A stretch of DNA of 58,974 nucleotides, taken from assembly GCA_029261965.1 (NCBI GenBank), contig JAJDAH010000134.1, positions 1 through 58,974 of the forward strand, written 5' to 3'. A program made the position numbers and the translations under genes. The notes under the pieces are model-generated. The model was not told the origin of the DNA, searched no databases, and worked only from the letters and a program-made list of their open reading frames with translations. Below, one piece after another: positions 51,712 to 58,974 of the stretch. The DNA is from Polyangiaceae bacterium. GTDB taxonomy: Bacteria; Myxococcota_A; Polyangia; Polyangiales; Polyangiaceae. Position 1 is the stretch's first letter. Every line of letters begins with the position of its first letter.

Positions 51712-51860
51712 ATCCCCTCCCCCCTTGCGGGGGAGGGTTAGGGTGGGGGGAAGCGCGTCCGCGCGTCAAGAGACTCTTAGACCGCCTTGCGGCGGTGGCC
51801 CCCTCACCCGGCTCGGCTTCGCCTCGCCACCCTCTCCCTCGAGGGGAGAGGGCTTACAAC
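51712..51860. repeat. CT-rich palindromic repeat pair
   Basis: CCCTCCCCCCTTGCGGGGGAGGG with a GGGTTAGGGTGGGG arm on the left, and CCCCCTCACCC through CCCTCTCCCTCGAGGGGAGAGGG on the right, in head-to-head order. It is the third copy in the window of the family seen at 8996-9166 and 12221-12320. Confidence 0.6.
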
Positions 51861-51875
51861 GTCGGAGTCGACCCG

Positions 51876-52211
51876 CTAGTTCGCGGGCAAGCGCGGTGGC
51901 GGCCCGGCGCCCTGCCCTTCCTGCGCCTGACACAGGGCCTCGGCGCGGCTCTTGAACAGCGCCGCCTGACCGTCATCGATCACACCATCGGCCTGCATCT
52001 GATCTATGTCCTTGGCCCGCGCGGCCAGACACAGCGCGACCGGATCGTCCGCCGGGCGTGTCGCGGCGGCTTGGGGCGGCATCAGGTCGTCGCGGTGAAG
52101 CCAGGCCAGAGCTGCGCCGGCGCACAGGAAAACGCCGAGAGCCGCCAACCGCGCCCAGGGCCGGTCGAGCATGGCGCGCTTCTGGGTCGTCTCTTGGCCG
52201 GCCAGCTTCAT
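51876..52211 (-). CDS. small membrane-anchored protein of unknown function
   Basis: 111-residue protein with one N-terminal helix (ARLAALGVFLCAGAALAWL) and a periplasmic, Ala/Asp-rich tail with two cysteines (ALCLAARAKD..ALCQAQEG) that may form a disulfide. The start is uncertain: ATG at 52211 or the in-frame ATG at 52172; neither has a strong ribosome binding site. The tail motif DQMQADGVIDDGQAALFKSRAEALC is not one I recognise. Divergent from moaA. Confidence 0.6.
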   Translation of the reverse strand: MKLAGQETTQKRAMLDRPWARLAALGVFLCAGAALAWLHRDDLMPPQAAATRPADDPVALCLAARAKDIDQMQADGVIDDGQAALFKSRAEALCQAQEGQGAGPPPRLPAN

Positions 52212-52255
52212 CGCCGGAACGCTAGACGAGACCGATACCTTTGCCAAGCGCCCAG

Positions 52256-52299
52256 GCCGCCCCCAATCCCCCCAGAAGCCGCCCCCAATCCCCCCAGAA
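52256..52299. repeat. 22-bp tandem duplication
   Basis: Two exact copies of a 22-bp unit starting GCCGCCCCCAATCC lie head to tail at 52256-52277 and 52278-52299, between the small membrane protein and moaA. Only two units, so not a CRISPR or long satellite. Confidence 0.85.
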
Positions 52300-52350
52300 A
52301 TCGAGGGGTGGAATGGCCGCGCCAGGCCGCTATAGTACAACTCAAGCACA

Positions 52351-52373
52351 AGCAATTGGTCTGTATACAAGAC
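52351..52373. promoter_or_regulatory. operator-like inverted repeat before moaA
   Basis: TGGTCT and AGACCA flank the palindrome TGTATACA in TTGGTCTGTATACAAGACC, about 20-40 bases before the moaA ATG. The core resembles GntR-family operators. It overlaps the likely promoter or leader of moaA, so repression is plausible; the regulator is unknown. Confidence 0.45.
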
Positions 52374-52390
52374 CATCTGGGGAGCATTCG

Positions 52391-53392
52391 ATGACGCAAA
52401 TGATCGACCCCTTCGGCCGGGCGATCTCGTATCTCAGGGTGTCGGTCACCGACCGCTGCGACTTCCGCTGCGTCTATTGCATGGCGGAAGACATGACCTT
52501 CCTGCCCAAGGCGGAAATCCTTTCGCTCGAGGAACTGGACCGGGTTTGCAGCGCCTTCGTGCGCCAGGGCGTCCGCAAGCTGCGCATGACCGGCGGCGAG
52601 CCGCTGGTCCGGCGCAACATCATCAGCCTGTTCCGCAGTCTTTCCCGGCATTTGGAGAGTGGCGCCCTCGATGAACTGACCCTGACCACGAACGGTAGCC
52701 AACTCGACCGCTTCGCCCAGGATTTAGCCGACCTCGGCATGCGCCGGATCAATGTATCGCTCGACACGCTCAATCCAGACAAGTTCGCGGCCATCACCCG
52801 CTGGGGTAAATTCGACAAGGTCATGGCCGGGTTGGCGGCCGCCAAGGCGGCTGGCCTGCAGATAAAAATCAACACGGTCGCGCTGAAGGGCGTCAACGAC
52901 GACGAGTTCGACCGCATGATCGCTTGGTGCGGCGACGAGGGTTTCGACCTGACCTTCATCGAAGTCATGCCAATGGGCGACATCGGCGGCGAAAACCGGG
53001 TCGATCAGTACCTGCCGCTGTCGGTCCTGCGCGGGCGCTTGCGCGAAAACTGGACACTGAATGAGATCGACCATAAGACCGGCGGCCCCGCGCGCTATGT
53101 CAGTGTCGCCGAAACCGGCGGGCGGATCGGCTTCATCACCCCGATGACGCATAACTTCTGCGAAAGCTGCAACCGCGTGCGCCTGACCTGCACCGGAACG
53201 CTTTACATGTGCCTGGGCCAGGAAGACGCCGCCGACCTGCGCGCGCCTTTACGCGAAAGCGACGACGACGGCTTGCTCGACGCCGCCATGCGCGAGGCCA
53301 TCGCGCGCAAGCCCAAGGGCCACGACTTCATCATCGACCGCCGCCATCTGCGCCCGGCTGTCGGCCGCCACATGAGCGTCACCGGCGGCTGA
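52391..53392 (+). CDS. moaA: GTP 3',8-cyclase, molybdenum cofactor biosynthesis
   Basis: 333-residue radical SAM enzyme that rearranges GTP in the first step of molybdopterin synthesis. The N-terminal cluster is Cys23-Cys27-Cys30 ([11 protein letters not shown]); the C-terminal cluster for GTP binding is [12 protein letters not shown] with a further Cys (MCLGQ). The chain ends in the conserved Gly-Gly tail. ATG at 52391 is chosen because GGAG lies six bases upstream and the family starts at this point. The pathway supplies cofactor for enzymes such as the operon at 15724. Confidence 0.95.
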   Translation: MTQMIDPFGRAISYLRVSVTDRCDFRCVYCMAEDMTFLPKAEILSLEELDRVCSAFVRQGVRKLRMTGGEPLVRRNIISLFRSLSRHLESGALDELTLTTNGSQLDRFAQDLADLGMRRINVSLDTLNPDKFAAITRWGKFDKVMAGLAAAKAAGLQIKINTVALKGVNDDEFDRMIAWCGDEGFDLTFIEVMPMGDIGGENRVDQYLPLSVLRGRLRENWTLNEIDHKTGGPARYVSVAETGGRIGFITPMTHNFCESCNRVRLTCTGTLYMCLGQEDAADLRAPLRESDDDGLLDAAMREAIARKPKGHDFIIDRRHLRPAVGRHMSVTGG

Positions 53393-53483
53393 ACGCGGGG
53401 AGGTGAAGGGCAGGTACTATCGTCGTCGCCGGAAAAGCGTGCTAGTGTTGTCGCCCTGAAGGCCTAGGGCTGGAGCGAAGGCA

Positions 53484-53846
53484 ATGAAGGCGACGATGTT
53501 CGACCGCTATGGCGGGTTCGGCAGCGTGCATCGGGTGGTCTTGGCATTCTACGACAAGTTACTCGATTCCGACATTATGGCGCCGTATTTCGACGGCATC
53601 GAGATGCCGGCGCTGGTCGATCATCAAACTAAGTTCATTTCCCAGGTCATGGGCGGCCCCGCCTCCTATACCAACAACGTGCTGGAACAGGTCCACCGCA
53701 ATCTCGACATCACGCAGGAAGCCTTCGACGAGATGGCGAGCGTCCTGGAGCGGACGCTGGAGGAATTCGACTTCAAGGCCGACGACGTGCGCACGATCAT
53801 GGCCGACATTAAGAGCCGTCAGCCCTATATCGTGACCAAAAGCTAG
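53484..53846 (+). CDS. group 1 truncated hemoglobin
   Basis: 120-residue two-over-two globin. The proximal haem ligand is His71 (EQVHRNLDI, helix F), and Tyr23 at B10 (LAFYDKLL) suggests ligand stabilisation by hydrogen bonding; the GG and PAF-like turns fit trHb group 1. Probably binds O2 or NO. It precedes the adenylate cyclase gene by 13 bp on the same strand, so the two are very likely co-transcribed. GGAG lies seven bases before the ATG. Confidence 0.9.
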   Translation: MKATMFDRYGGFGSVHRVVLAFYDKLLDSDIMAPYFDGIEMPALVDHQTKFISQVMGGPASYTNNVLEQVHRNLDITQEAFDEMASVLERTLEEFDFKADDVRTIMADIKSRQPYIVTKS

Positions 53847-53859
53847 GCCGCGCCCGGCG

Positions 53860-54942
53860 ATGGAAATGAAGCTCGACGCGTTCAACAAATTGTTGATGGA
53901 GACGGTCGGAGTCGGATTGCTCATCGCCACCTATCCCGGGCTCGAGGTCATCTTCCGGAACCATCGCGTGCTGGAATGGTATCCCTCTTTCGACGACGAC
54001 ACGGGCACGCTGAGCGAACGGCTGGTGGGCCTCGACGAAGTGGCTCTGCGCTCGGCGCTCGACGGCGGGGAGAGCTATCAGGCGGCGCTCGAGGCCAAAG
54101 TCCGGCGGCGCGTCCATACGCTCTCCTTGGCGGCGACACAGACTAGTTTCAGCGACGGCGCATGGATCATCGTCGAGCTGCACAATGAAACCAAGGTACG
54201 CCAGCTCGAATCGATGATCGCCTCCTATTCCAAGATCGTCGAACAGCAGAACCGGTCGCTCAAGAAGGAAAAGGAGCGGGCCGAGAAGCTGTTGCTCAAC
54301 ATCATGCCGGAATCGGTCTACAAGGAACTCAAGACCTTCGGCGTGACCACGCCGCAGCGTTTCGACGAAGCCTCAATTCTGATGCTCGACTTTGTCGGCT
54401 TTACGACGTTATCGGTCGAGCACGACCCCTCGACCATTATTACCGAACTCAACGACATCTTCACCTCTTTCGACCGCATCGCCGAACAGCAAGGCTGCGA
54501 ACGGATCAAGACCATGGGCGACGCCTATGTCGCGGTCTCTGGCCTGCCCGAGCCGGCGAACGACCATGCCCAATCGATCGCGCGTCTCGCGCTGATGTGC
54601 GTGCGCTATCTGAAGCGGCGCAACTCGACGCACAAGATCCAATGGAATTGCCGGATCGGATTGGCGCCGGGACCGGTCGTCGGCTCGGTCATCGGCATCC
54701 AAAAATACGTCTACGATATTTTCGGGCCAGGCATAAACCTCGCCGCCCGGCTCGAGGCGCTCGCCGGGCCGATGGATATCCTGCTCAGCGAAGAGATGTA
54801 CGAGCGCCTGCGCGCGCATTTCCATATTGAGGATAAGGGCGAGGCGGAGGTGCGCGGATTCGGGCCGAAGCGGATCTACCACCTGCTCGGCGCCGACGAC
54901 TTGTCGGTTAACATCGAACCGCCGACAACGATGTTGGGATGA
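53860..54942 (+). CDS. class III adenylate cyclase with PAS-like and signalling-helix domains
   Basis: 360-residue cytoplasmic cyclase. An N-terminal PAS- or HNOBA-like domain (about 8-110) is joined by a coiled signalling helix (115-160, RQLESMIASYSKIVEQQN..KEKERAEKLLLNIMPE), as in soluble guanylyl cyclase, to the catalytic domain. Metal-binding Asp177 and Asp221, adenine-selecting Lys217 (KTMGD) and Asp286 (YDIFG), and Asn293/Arg297 of the transition state are present. The Lys/Asp pair indicates ATP, not GTP. No haem site of its own is visible; the globin gene upstream may supply sensing. Confidence 0.9.
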   Translation: MEMKLDAFNKLLMETVGVGLLIATYPGLEVIFRNHRVLEWYPSFDDDTGTLSERLVGLDEVALRSALDGGESYQAALEAKVRRRVHTLSLAATQTSFSDGAWIIVELHNETKVRQLESMIASYSKIVEQQNRSLKKEKERAEKLLLNIMPESVYKELKTFGVTTPQRFDEASILMLDFVGFTTLSVEHDPSTIITELNDIFTSFDRIAEQQGCERIKTMGDAYVAVSGLPEPANDHAQSIARLALMCVRYLKRRNSTHKIQWNCRIGLAPGPVVGSVIGIQKYVYDIFGPGINLAARLEALAGPMDILLSEEMYERLRAHFHIEDKGEAEVRGFGPKRIYHLLGADDLSVNIEPPTTMLG

Positions 54943-54981
54943 ACCCGCGCCTCTGTCCTGCCAATGCCGGCGGCTGAAGGC

Positions 54982-55086
54982 TTACGCCCGGCCGGGCTGG
55001 GCGATGCGGTCTGTTTCGACTCCCAACAAGCCGCCGGGGCGGAACATCAACACCAGGGCGAGCACGGCGAAAGCCGGAATCAGCGA
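54982..55086 (-). pseudogene. remnant of a LivH-type amino acid ABC permease
   Basis: On the minus strand the reading LIPAFAVLALVLMFRPGGLL followed by GVE...GRA and a stop matches the C-terminal end of branched-chain amino acid permeases (last helix plus FRPxGLLG tail). No matching sequence is found further upstream, so only about 35 codons survive. The cyclase gene lies on one side and an exported protein on the other; the rest of a transporter operon is absent. Confidence 0.55.
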
Positions 55087-55200
55087 TCGGCACAACCGCG
55101 CCCGGTCCGAATTGGCCGAGCACGCGGTCAGCCAGAGACAGAGAACCGTCGAGAGGCCACGAGGGAACCTTGGATGTGCCACGGCCCACCCTGTCGGTGT

Positions 55201-55686
55201 TTATTCGATTACGACCTGATGGGCGAAGTCGCGGCCGTCGCTGATCGTGATTTGTTGGAAGCCTAGCATCTTGACCAGATCGAAAAACGTGAAGATTTCC
55301 TGCACCCCCATCTGGGCGAAGGCTGGAAGTTGGCGCGCCGCCGCCGTCATGTTGGCAAAGATCGCGCGGGCCCGGAACAGCGTGTCGACGCGGCCATCGA
55401 CCAAGCCGACGATAATGAGCTTCTCCGCCTCGTTCCCCTTGGCAAAAACCGCGACCTGCGGCGGGTAGGGACGATCGAACTGCTGAATCGTCGTGCCGGT
55501 CACGAAACCGATTCTCAGGGCCCGGCTCGCCTCCGGCAGGGTGCGCGACCGGGCCGTGTAGACCTCCTGGGTCTGGGGCTCCGGATAATAGTAGCCGGCA
55601 TGCCGGTCGCTGTCGGCGCGAGCTTCCGCGACTGAGAAAAACACCAGGCAGGCCGCCGCGGCACCTAACGCGAAAAAGCCACGCAT
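55201..55686 (-). CDS. exported protein of unknown function
   Basis: 161-residue protein with a signal peptide ([27 protein letters not shown] at 55686 with GAAAGGGATTG upstream). The mature part contains [41 protein letters not shown] and the [25 protein letters not shown] segment, which together look like a conserved family found in Alphaproteobacteria and sometimes labelled as a molybdopterin-guanine dinucleotide protein A; I see no evidence for that role. Divergent from nadK. Confidence 0.75.
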   Translation of the reverse strand: MRGFFALGAAAACLVFFSVAEARADSDRHAGYYYPEPQTQEVYTARSRTLPEASRALRIGFVTGTTIQQFDRPYPPQVAVFAKGNEAEKLIIVGLVDGRVDTLFRARAIFANMTAAARQLPAFAQMGVQEIFTFFDLVKMLGFQQITISDGRDFAHQVVIE

Positions 55687-55879
55687 ATTACAATCCCTTT
55701 CATTGGCACGGCCCCCATTGGCACGACCCCGACACCGGAGGCTCGGCACAAGGTTAGCGCGCTTAATACCCCGGTACAAAACCCTTGGCGCCTGGGCTGG
55801 CGTCGGCACTTCTGGTCGCTATACTTCGGCCCCGGAATACACACCGATCCGAACCGCCAGGGACCCTAGGAACCCATCA

Positions 55880-56659
55880 ATGAGCGATCGCTCCCCCGAT
55901 TCCAGTTTCGCCTTCGTGGCGAGCGAGACCGACGAGGCGGGCGACGCCCTAGCCCGCCTGCGCGCCCGTTACGGGGGGACCGGGCCGGAGGACGCCGATG
56001 TCATCGTCGCCTTGGGCGGCGATGGCTTCGTCTTGGAGACCCTGCACCGGTACCTGCACCGCGGCGTGCCGATATACGGCATGAACTGCGGCACCGTCGG
56101 CTTTCTGATGAACGCCTACAGCGAGGACGATCTGCCGGCGCGTTTGGCGCGGGCGAAGCAGGTCGTTCTCCACCCGCTCAGCATGATCGCGTGCGGCGCC
56201 GAGGGCGACACGACCGCCGCCCTGGCGATCAACGAAGTCTCTCTGCTGCGCCAGAGCCGCCAGGCAGCCAAGCTTCGCATCAGCGTCGACGGCGTGGTGC
56301 GTTTGGAAGAGCTGATCTGCGACGGTATTCTGTTATCGACGCCGGCGGGCAGCACCGCCTACAACCTCTCGGCTTACGGACCCATTGTGCCCATGGCGTC
56401 TCACCTGCTCCCGCTGACGCCGATCAGCGCGTTCCGCCCGCGGCGCTGGCGCGGCGCCCTGCTGCCGAATACGGCCCAGGTGACCATCGAAGTGCTCGAC
56501 CCCGCCAAGCGGCCGGTCAGCGCCACCGCCGACTTTACCGAGGTGCGCAACGTCTCGCGGGTCGAGGTGCACGAGGATTCCTCGATCTCGCTTTACCTGC
56601 TGTTCGATCCCGAACATCACCTGGAGGAACGCATCATCAAGGAGCAGTTCCAGCCTTGA
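55880..56659 (+). CDS. nadK: NAD kinase
   Basis: 259-residue ATP-NAD kinase that makes NADP. The GGDG motif ([10 protein letters not shown], near 45) and the later NEVSLLR and [17 protein letters not shown] segments are conserved. ATG at 55880 is chosen because the family starts here and the upstream open frame has no ribosome binding site or family match. The HAD gene follows 37 bp downstream. Confidence 0.93.
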   Translation: MSDRSPDSSFAFVASETDEAGDALARLRARYGGTGPEDADVIVALGGDGFVLETLHRYLHRGVPIYGMNCGTVGFLMNAYSEDDLPARLARAKQVVLHPLSMIACGAEGDTTAALAINEVSLLRQSRQAAKLRISVDGVVRLEELICDGILLSTPAGSTAYNLSAYGPIVPMASHLLPLTPISAFRPRRWRGALLPNTAQVTIEVLDPAKRPVSATADFTEVRNVSRVEVHEDSSISLYLLFDPEHHLEERIIKEQFQP

Positions 56660-56696
56660 GCGACCGTTCCGTCGCACGGCGTGGCCGCGCCGAGGC

Positions 56697-57368
56697 ATGA
56701 GCAAACTTATTGTCTTCGATTTCGACGGTGTGATCGCGGATAGCGAGATTGTCGCCAACACCGTGCTGGCCGAAGCCATCACCGAACTGGGCCTGCCCAG
56801 GAGTCTCGAGGAGTCGATCCGCCTTTATACCGGGAAACGAATCACCGAGGTGACCGCCGCGATCGAGGCGGCGCTGGGGCGCGCCTTGCCCGCCGATTTT
56901 GTCGGCGGCCTTCAGGCCCGGACGCTGGCGCGCTTCCGTAGGGAGCTCCGCGCGGTCGAGGGTGTGCGGGATTACATCGACGCCTTCGCGCCTGTCGCCC
57001 GCTGCATCGCCTCTTCGTCCTCTCCGCCTCGGCTCGCCGCGTGCTTGGAAATTTTACGGCTACAGCCGGCCTTCGGCGCTCACGTCTTCAGCGCCTCACA
57101 GGTCGCGCGCGGCAAGCCCCATCCCGATATCTTTTTGCATGCCGCCGATAGAATGGGGGTCGAAGCCGCCCATGCCATCGCGATCGAAGATAGTCCCTCG
57201 GGGGTGCAGGCCGCCGCCGCCGCCGGCATGACCGTCATCGGACTGTTGGCGGCCTCGCATATCCGCGAGGGACACGAGGCGCGTTTGAGAAACGCGGGCG
57301 CCCACTTCGTCGCGCGGACCTTCGCGCAAGCCGAAAGCATCACGCGCGATCTGCTTAAAAAAAGATAG
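56697..57368 (+). CDS. HAD-superfamily hydrolase, beta-phosphoglucomutase-like
   Basis: 223-residue HAD enzyme. Motif I is FDFDGVIADSE, motif II Ser in ASSSSPPRL, motif III Lys in VARGKPHPDIF, and motif IV is AIEDSPSGVQAA. The four-helix cap (about 17-85) and ASSSSP motif match beta-phosphoglucomutase-like phosphatases such as the YieH/GS1 group; substrate unknown. Same direction as nadK with a 37-bp gap. Confidence 0.87.
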   Translation: MSKLIVFDFDGVIADSEIVANTVLAEAITELGLPRSLEESIRLYTGKRITEVTAAIEAALGRALPADFVGGLQARTLARFRRELRAVEGVRDYIDAFAPVARCIASSSSPPRLAACLEILRLQPAFGAHVFSASQVARGKPHPDIFLHAADRMGVEAAHAIAIEDSPSGVQAAAAAGMTVIGLLAASHIREGHEARLRNAGAHFVARTFAQAESITRDLLKKR

Positions 57369-57446
57369 GGCCGCGCCTTTGGAGGGAAGGACACGGCCCG
57401 CTAAGCAGGGGAAGAAGTCTGCCCGGCAAACTTGGAAGCCTTGGCG

Positions 57447-57716
57447 TTACGACACCCGCCAGAAGGGGAGCGAAGCCTCGCGCTCCACGTCGGCCCGGCT
57501 CAGGCCCATATCCGAGAGCATACGGTCGTCCAATTGGCGCAGCCGGTTCCGTTCCTCGATCCGCCCCTGCCAGGTATACAGGGCCTCGATCAGCATCACC
57601 GGCAGGTGAAACAGGCGCGATACGAAGCCGCCCGCGCCGTGGGCGCCGATCGCGGTGCCCTGAGCCAGGACGGTTGCCATTTCAACGCCGTAGGGTGCGG
57701 AATGTGTCTTATTCAT
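57447..57716 (-). CDS. DUF1127 family protein
   Basis: 89-residue protein with the C-terminal DUF1127 signature (WQGRIEERNRLRQLDDRMLSDMGLSRADVEREA). Small DUF1127 proteins in Alphaproteobacteria have been linked to RNA turnover and stress, for example in phosphate and carbon control, but the role here is unknown. ATG at 57716 has AAGGAG eight bases upstream; a more distal in-frame start lacks one. Divergent from the LysR gene, with a shared 173-bp control region. Confidence 0.87.
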   Translation of the reverse strand: MNKTHSAPYGVEMATVLAQGTAIGAHGAGGFVSRLFHLPVMLIEALYTWQGRIEERNRLRQLDDRMLSDMGLSRADVEREASLPFWRVS

Positions 57717-57851
57717 CTCAAGTCTCCTTATCCGATCCCGGGGAACTTCATTTTGGCTGAAAACCAAGGATCTCGCCCGGATTGGAAGCCAATATGCGTC
57801 TTGTTGATTAAATAAATAGAGGCATTTGACGGGTTTCTCAAACGATGATAT

Positions 57852-57868
57852 CTTATGATTCGGATAAG
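57852..57868. promoter_or_regulatory. LysR-type operator candidate
   Basis: CTTAT-N7-ATAAG at 57852-57868 is a dyad containing the T-N11-A core of LysR-type sites, 22 bp before the LysR start; a half-site ATAAG recurs at 57882-57886. It lies in the divergent region shared with the DUF1127 gene, so autoregulation is likely. Confidence 0.45.
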
Positions 57869-57889
57869 GATTTCTAATCTGATAAGTAA

Positions 57890-58810
57890 ATGAGCCGCCG
57901 CCTCCCTCCCCTCAACGCCCTGCGTGCCTTCGAGGCCGCCGCGCGCCACCTGAGCTTCACCAAGGCGGCCGAGGAACTGAACGTGACCCAGGCCGCCATC
58001 AGCCACCAGGTCAAGGGGCTGGAGGACGTCCTGGGCATCTCGTTGTTCCGGCGCTTCAACCGGCGGCTGATGCTGACCGACGCCGGCCAGACCTACCAGC
58101 CGGCCCTCAGCGACGCCTTCGATCAGATGGAGGCCGCGACCCGGCGGATGCGCCTGGAGGAACAGACCGGGCCGCTCAAGGTCACGGTGGCGAACTCCTT
58201 CGCCGCCAAGTGGCTGCTGCCCAGGCTCCCCGCGTTCCGGGCCCGGCATCCCGACATCGACGTGATGGTCGCCGCCTCGGATTCGATCGTCGACTTCACC
58301 CGCGACGACTTCGATCTGGGGATCCGCTTCGGCCTCGGCCGCTATCCCAACCTGCGGGTCGATTTGCTGTTCGACGACGAGGTTTTTCCCGTCTGCAGCC
58401 CAAAGCTGTTGGAAGGCCCCCACCCCCTTTTAACCCCGGCGGACTTGGAACATCACACCCTGCTGCACGACGAGGTCGGATTTTCGGAGCTGCCGCATTG
58501 GGGCCACTGGATTGAGAAGACCGGCGTGCAAGGCGTCAGACACGATCGCGGCCACCGCTATAGCCATTCCAGCCTGGCCATCCAGGCGGCGATCGGCGCC
58601 CAAGGGGTCGCGCTGACACGCGCCTCCCTGGTCGGTCTCGATCTGGAGGCCGGCCGCCTGATCCGGCCCTTCGGACCGGCCCTGAAATCCAACTACGCCT
58701 GTTACGTCGTCTCGCCTAAAAGCACCGCCGACAAGCCGAAGATCACCGCCTTCCGCGACTGGCTGTTCGACGAGGTGGGGAAGACTGGTGGGGCGGCGGC
58801 GATTCCCTAA
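57890..58810 (+). CDS. LysR-family regulator, GcvA type
   Basis: 306-residue LTTR. The N-terminal winged HTH is PPLNALRAFEAAARHLSFTKAAEELNVTQAAISHQVKGLED; the effector domain begins near residue 95 (LKVTVANSFAAKWLLPRLPAF) and carries the DFDLGIRFGLG and LPHWGHW motifs of the GcvA subgroup. The regulated pathway is not certain; GcvA homologues control glycine cleavage, beta-lactamase or other operons. Divergent from the DUF1127 gene with a palindrome in between. Confidence 0.9.
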   Translation: MSRRLPPLNALRAFEAAARHLSFTKAAEELNVTQAAISHQVKGLEDVLGISLFRRFNRRLMLTDAGQTYQPALSDAFDQMEAATRRMRLEEQTGPLKVTVANSFAAKWLLPRLPAFRARHPDIDVMVAASDSIVDFTRDDFDLGIRFGLGRYPNLRVDLLFDDEVFPVCSPKLLEGPHPLLTPADLEHHTLLHDEVGFSELPHWGHWIEKTGVQGVRHDRGHRYSHSSLAIQAAIGAQGVALTRASLVGLDLEAGRLIRPFGPALKSNYACYVVSPKSTADKPKITAFRDWLFDEVGKTGGAAAIP

Positions 58811-58870
58811 CCGCTACAAAATTTTCGGTAATCGTGTGCTGAGACGGTATTCGCCTGACAGTTAGCGCCC

Positions 58871-58900
58871 CACCGGGCCTTGTCATGACAAGGCCCGGTG
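58871..58900. terminator. 30-bp perfect palindrome downstream of the LysR gene
   Basis: CACCGGGCCTTGTCA and its exact reverse complement meet without a spacer. No T run follows, so it is either a weak terminator or a dyad site for the next gene. Confidence 0.45.
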
Positions 58901-58970
58901 TGGCCATGCCGCTCCTGATTGGGGTTAGGATTGTTTTGCCGACAAATCCCAACCTTTTCAGGAGAACGAC

Positions 58971-58974
58971 ATGA
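58971..58974 (+). CDS. start of a gene running off the right edge
   Basis: The window ends with ATGA, preceded by a strong AGGAG Shine-Dalgarno (58960-58964) seven bases upstream. Only the first codon is visible, so no product can be named. Confidence 0.5.

Noticed and set aside
52256-52299. CRISPR array
   Set aside because: Only two directly adjacent 22-bp units without spacers, and no cas genes.
53860-54942. Guanylate cyclase assignment
   Set aside because: The purine-selecting positions are Lys217 and Asp286 rather than Glu and Cys, so ATP is the expected substrate despite the sGC-like layout.
55201-55686. Molybdopterin-guanine dinucleotide transferase (MobA)
   Set aside because: The protein has a signal peptide and none of the MobA nucleotide-binding motifs; such a label would be an annotation carry-over.

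Overview
The window looks like chromosome of a GC-rich alphaproteobacterium, probably near Rhodospirillales. The signs are short families largely confined to that class (DUF1465, DUF1192, the DUF1013 cell-cycle factor TrcR), a cysteine-free ribosomal protein L31, a ROSE-type RNA thermometer before an Hsp20 gene, and many GTG/TTG starts. No plasmid, phage or transposase gene is seen. The organism is inferred from gene content only.

Layout. 1-6400: core and housekeeping genes (EamA permease, aldo/keto reductase, lipoprotein, ABC-B exporter, rpmE, DUF1465, Hsp20). 6600-9550: a lower-GC accessory patch with two convergent SAM methyltransferases, a small Cys-rich protein and a MITE-like element (23-bp terminal inverted repeats, 5-bp target duplication). 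9690-15070: minus-strand metabolism (quinone oxidoreductase flanked by a direct repeat, thioesterase, alpha/beta hydrolase, O-acetylhomoserine sulfhydrylase behind a long structured leader, 3-hydroxybutyrate dehydrogenase). 15724-20048: a four-gene molybdoenzyme operon (Tat-exported Mo/FeS catalytic subunit, four-cluster ferredoxin subunit, small diheme cytochrome c, TorD chaperone) with an FNR-like box upstream and no membrane anchor. 20161-27357: DUF1192, quinone oxidoreductase, trcR, an RND efflux pair and small proteins.

27735-48535 is an exosortase A (XrtA)/PEP-CTERM and exopolysaccharide locus: outer-membrane beta-barrel, AAA ATPase, polysaccharide deacetylase, FemAB-like protein, XrtA-EpsI fusion, serine protease, sugar transferase, glycosyltransferase, asparagine-synthetase-like amidotransferase, the PrsK/PrsR two-component pair, the TPR lipoprotein PrsT and one PEP-CTERM substrate. 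The substrate gene has a textbook sigma-54 promoter and two upstream inverted repeats of identical geometry, so a circuit PrsK -> PrsR -> sigma-54 -> PEP-CTERM protein -> XrtA sorting can be proposed from this window alone. The usual chain-length, tyrosine-kinase and outer-membrane export genes are not here. A tRNA-Val gene and two one-TM proteins lie inside the locus.

48940-58974: a second deacetylase, NlpC/P60 peptidase, HAD phosphatases, moaA, a truncated hemoglobin placed 13 bp before a class III adenylate cyclase (a possible two-protein haem gas sensor), a LivH remnant, an exported protein of unknown role, NAD kinase, DUF1127 protein and a GcvA-type LysR regulator.

Most notable for novelty: the A-B-cytochrome-TorD molybdoenzyme operon, the globin-cyclase pair, the metY leader RNA, and the sigma-54 control region of the PEP-CTERM gene.
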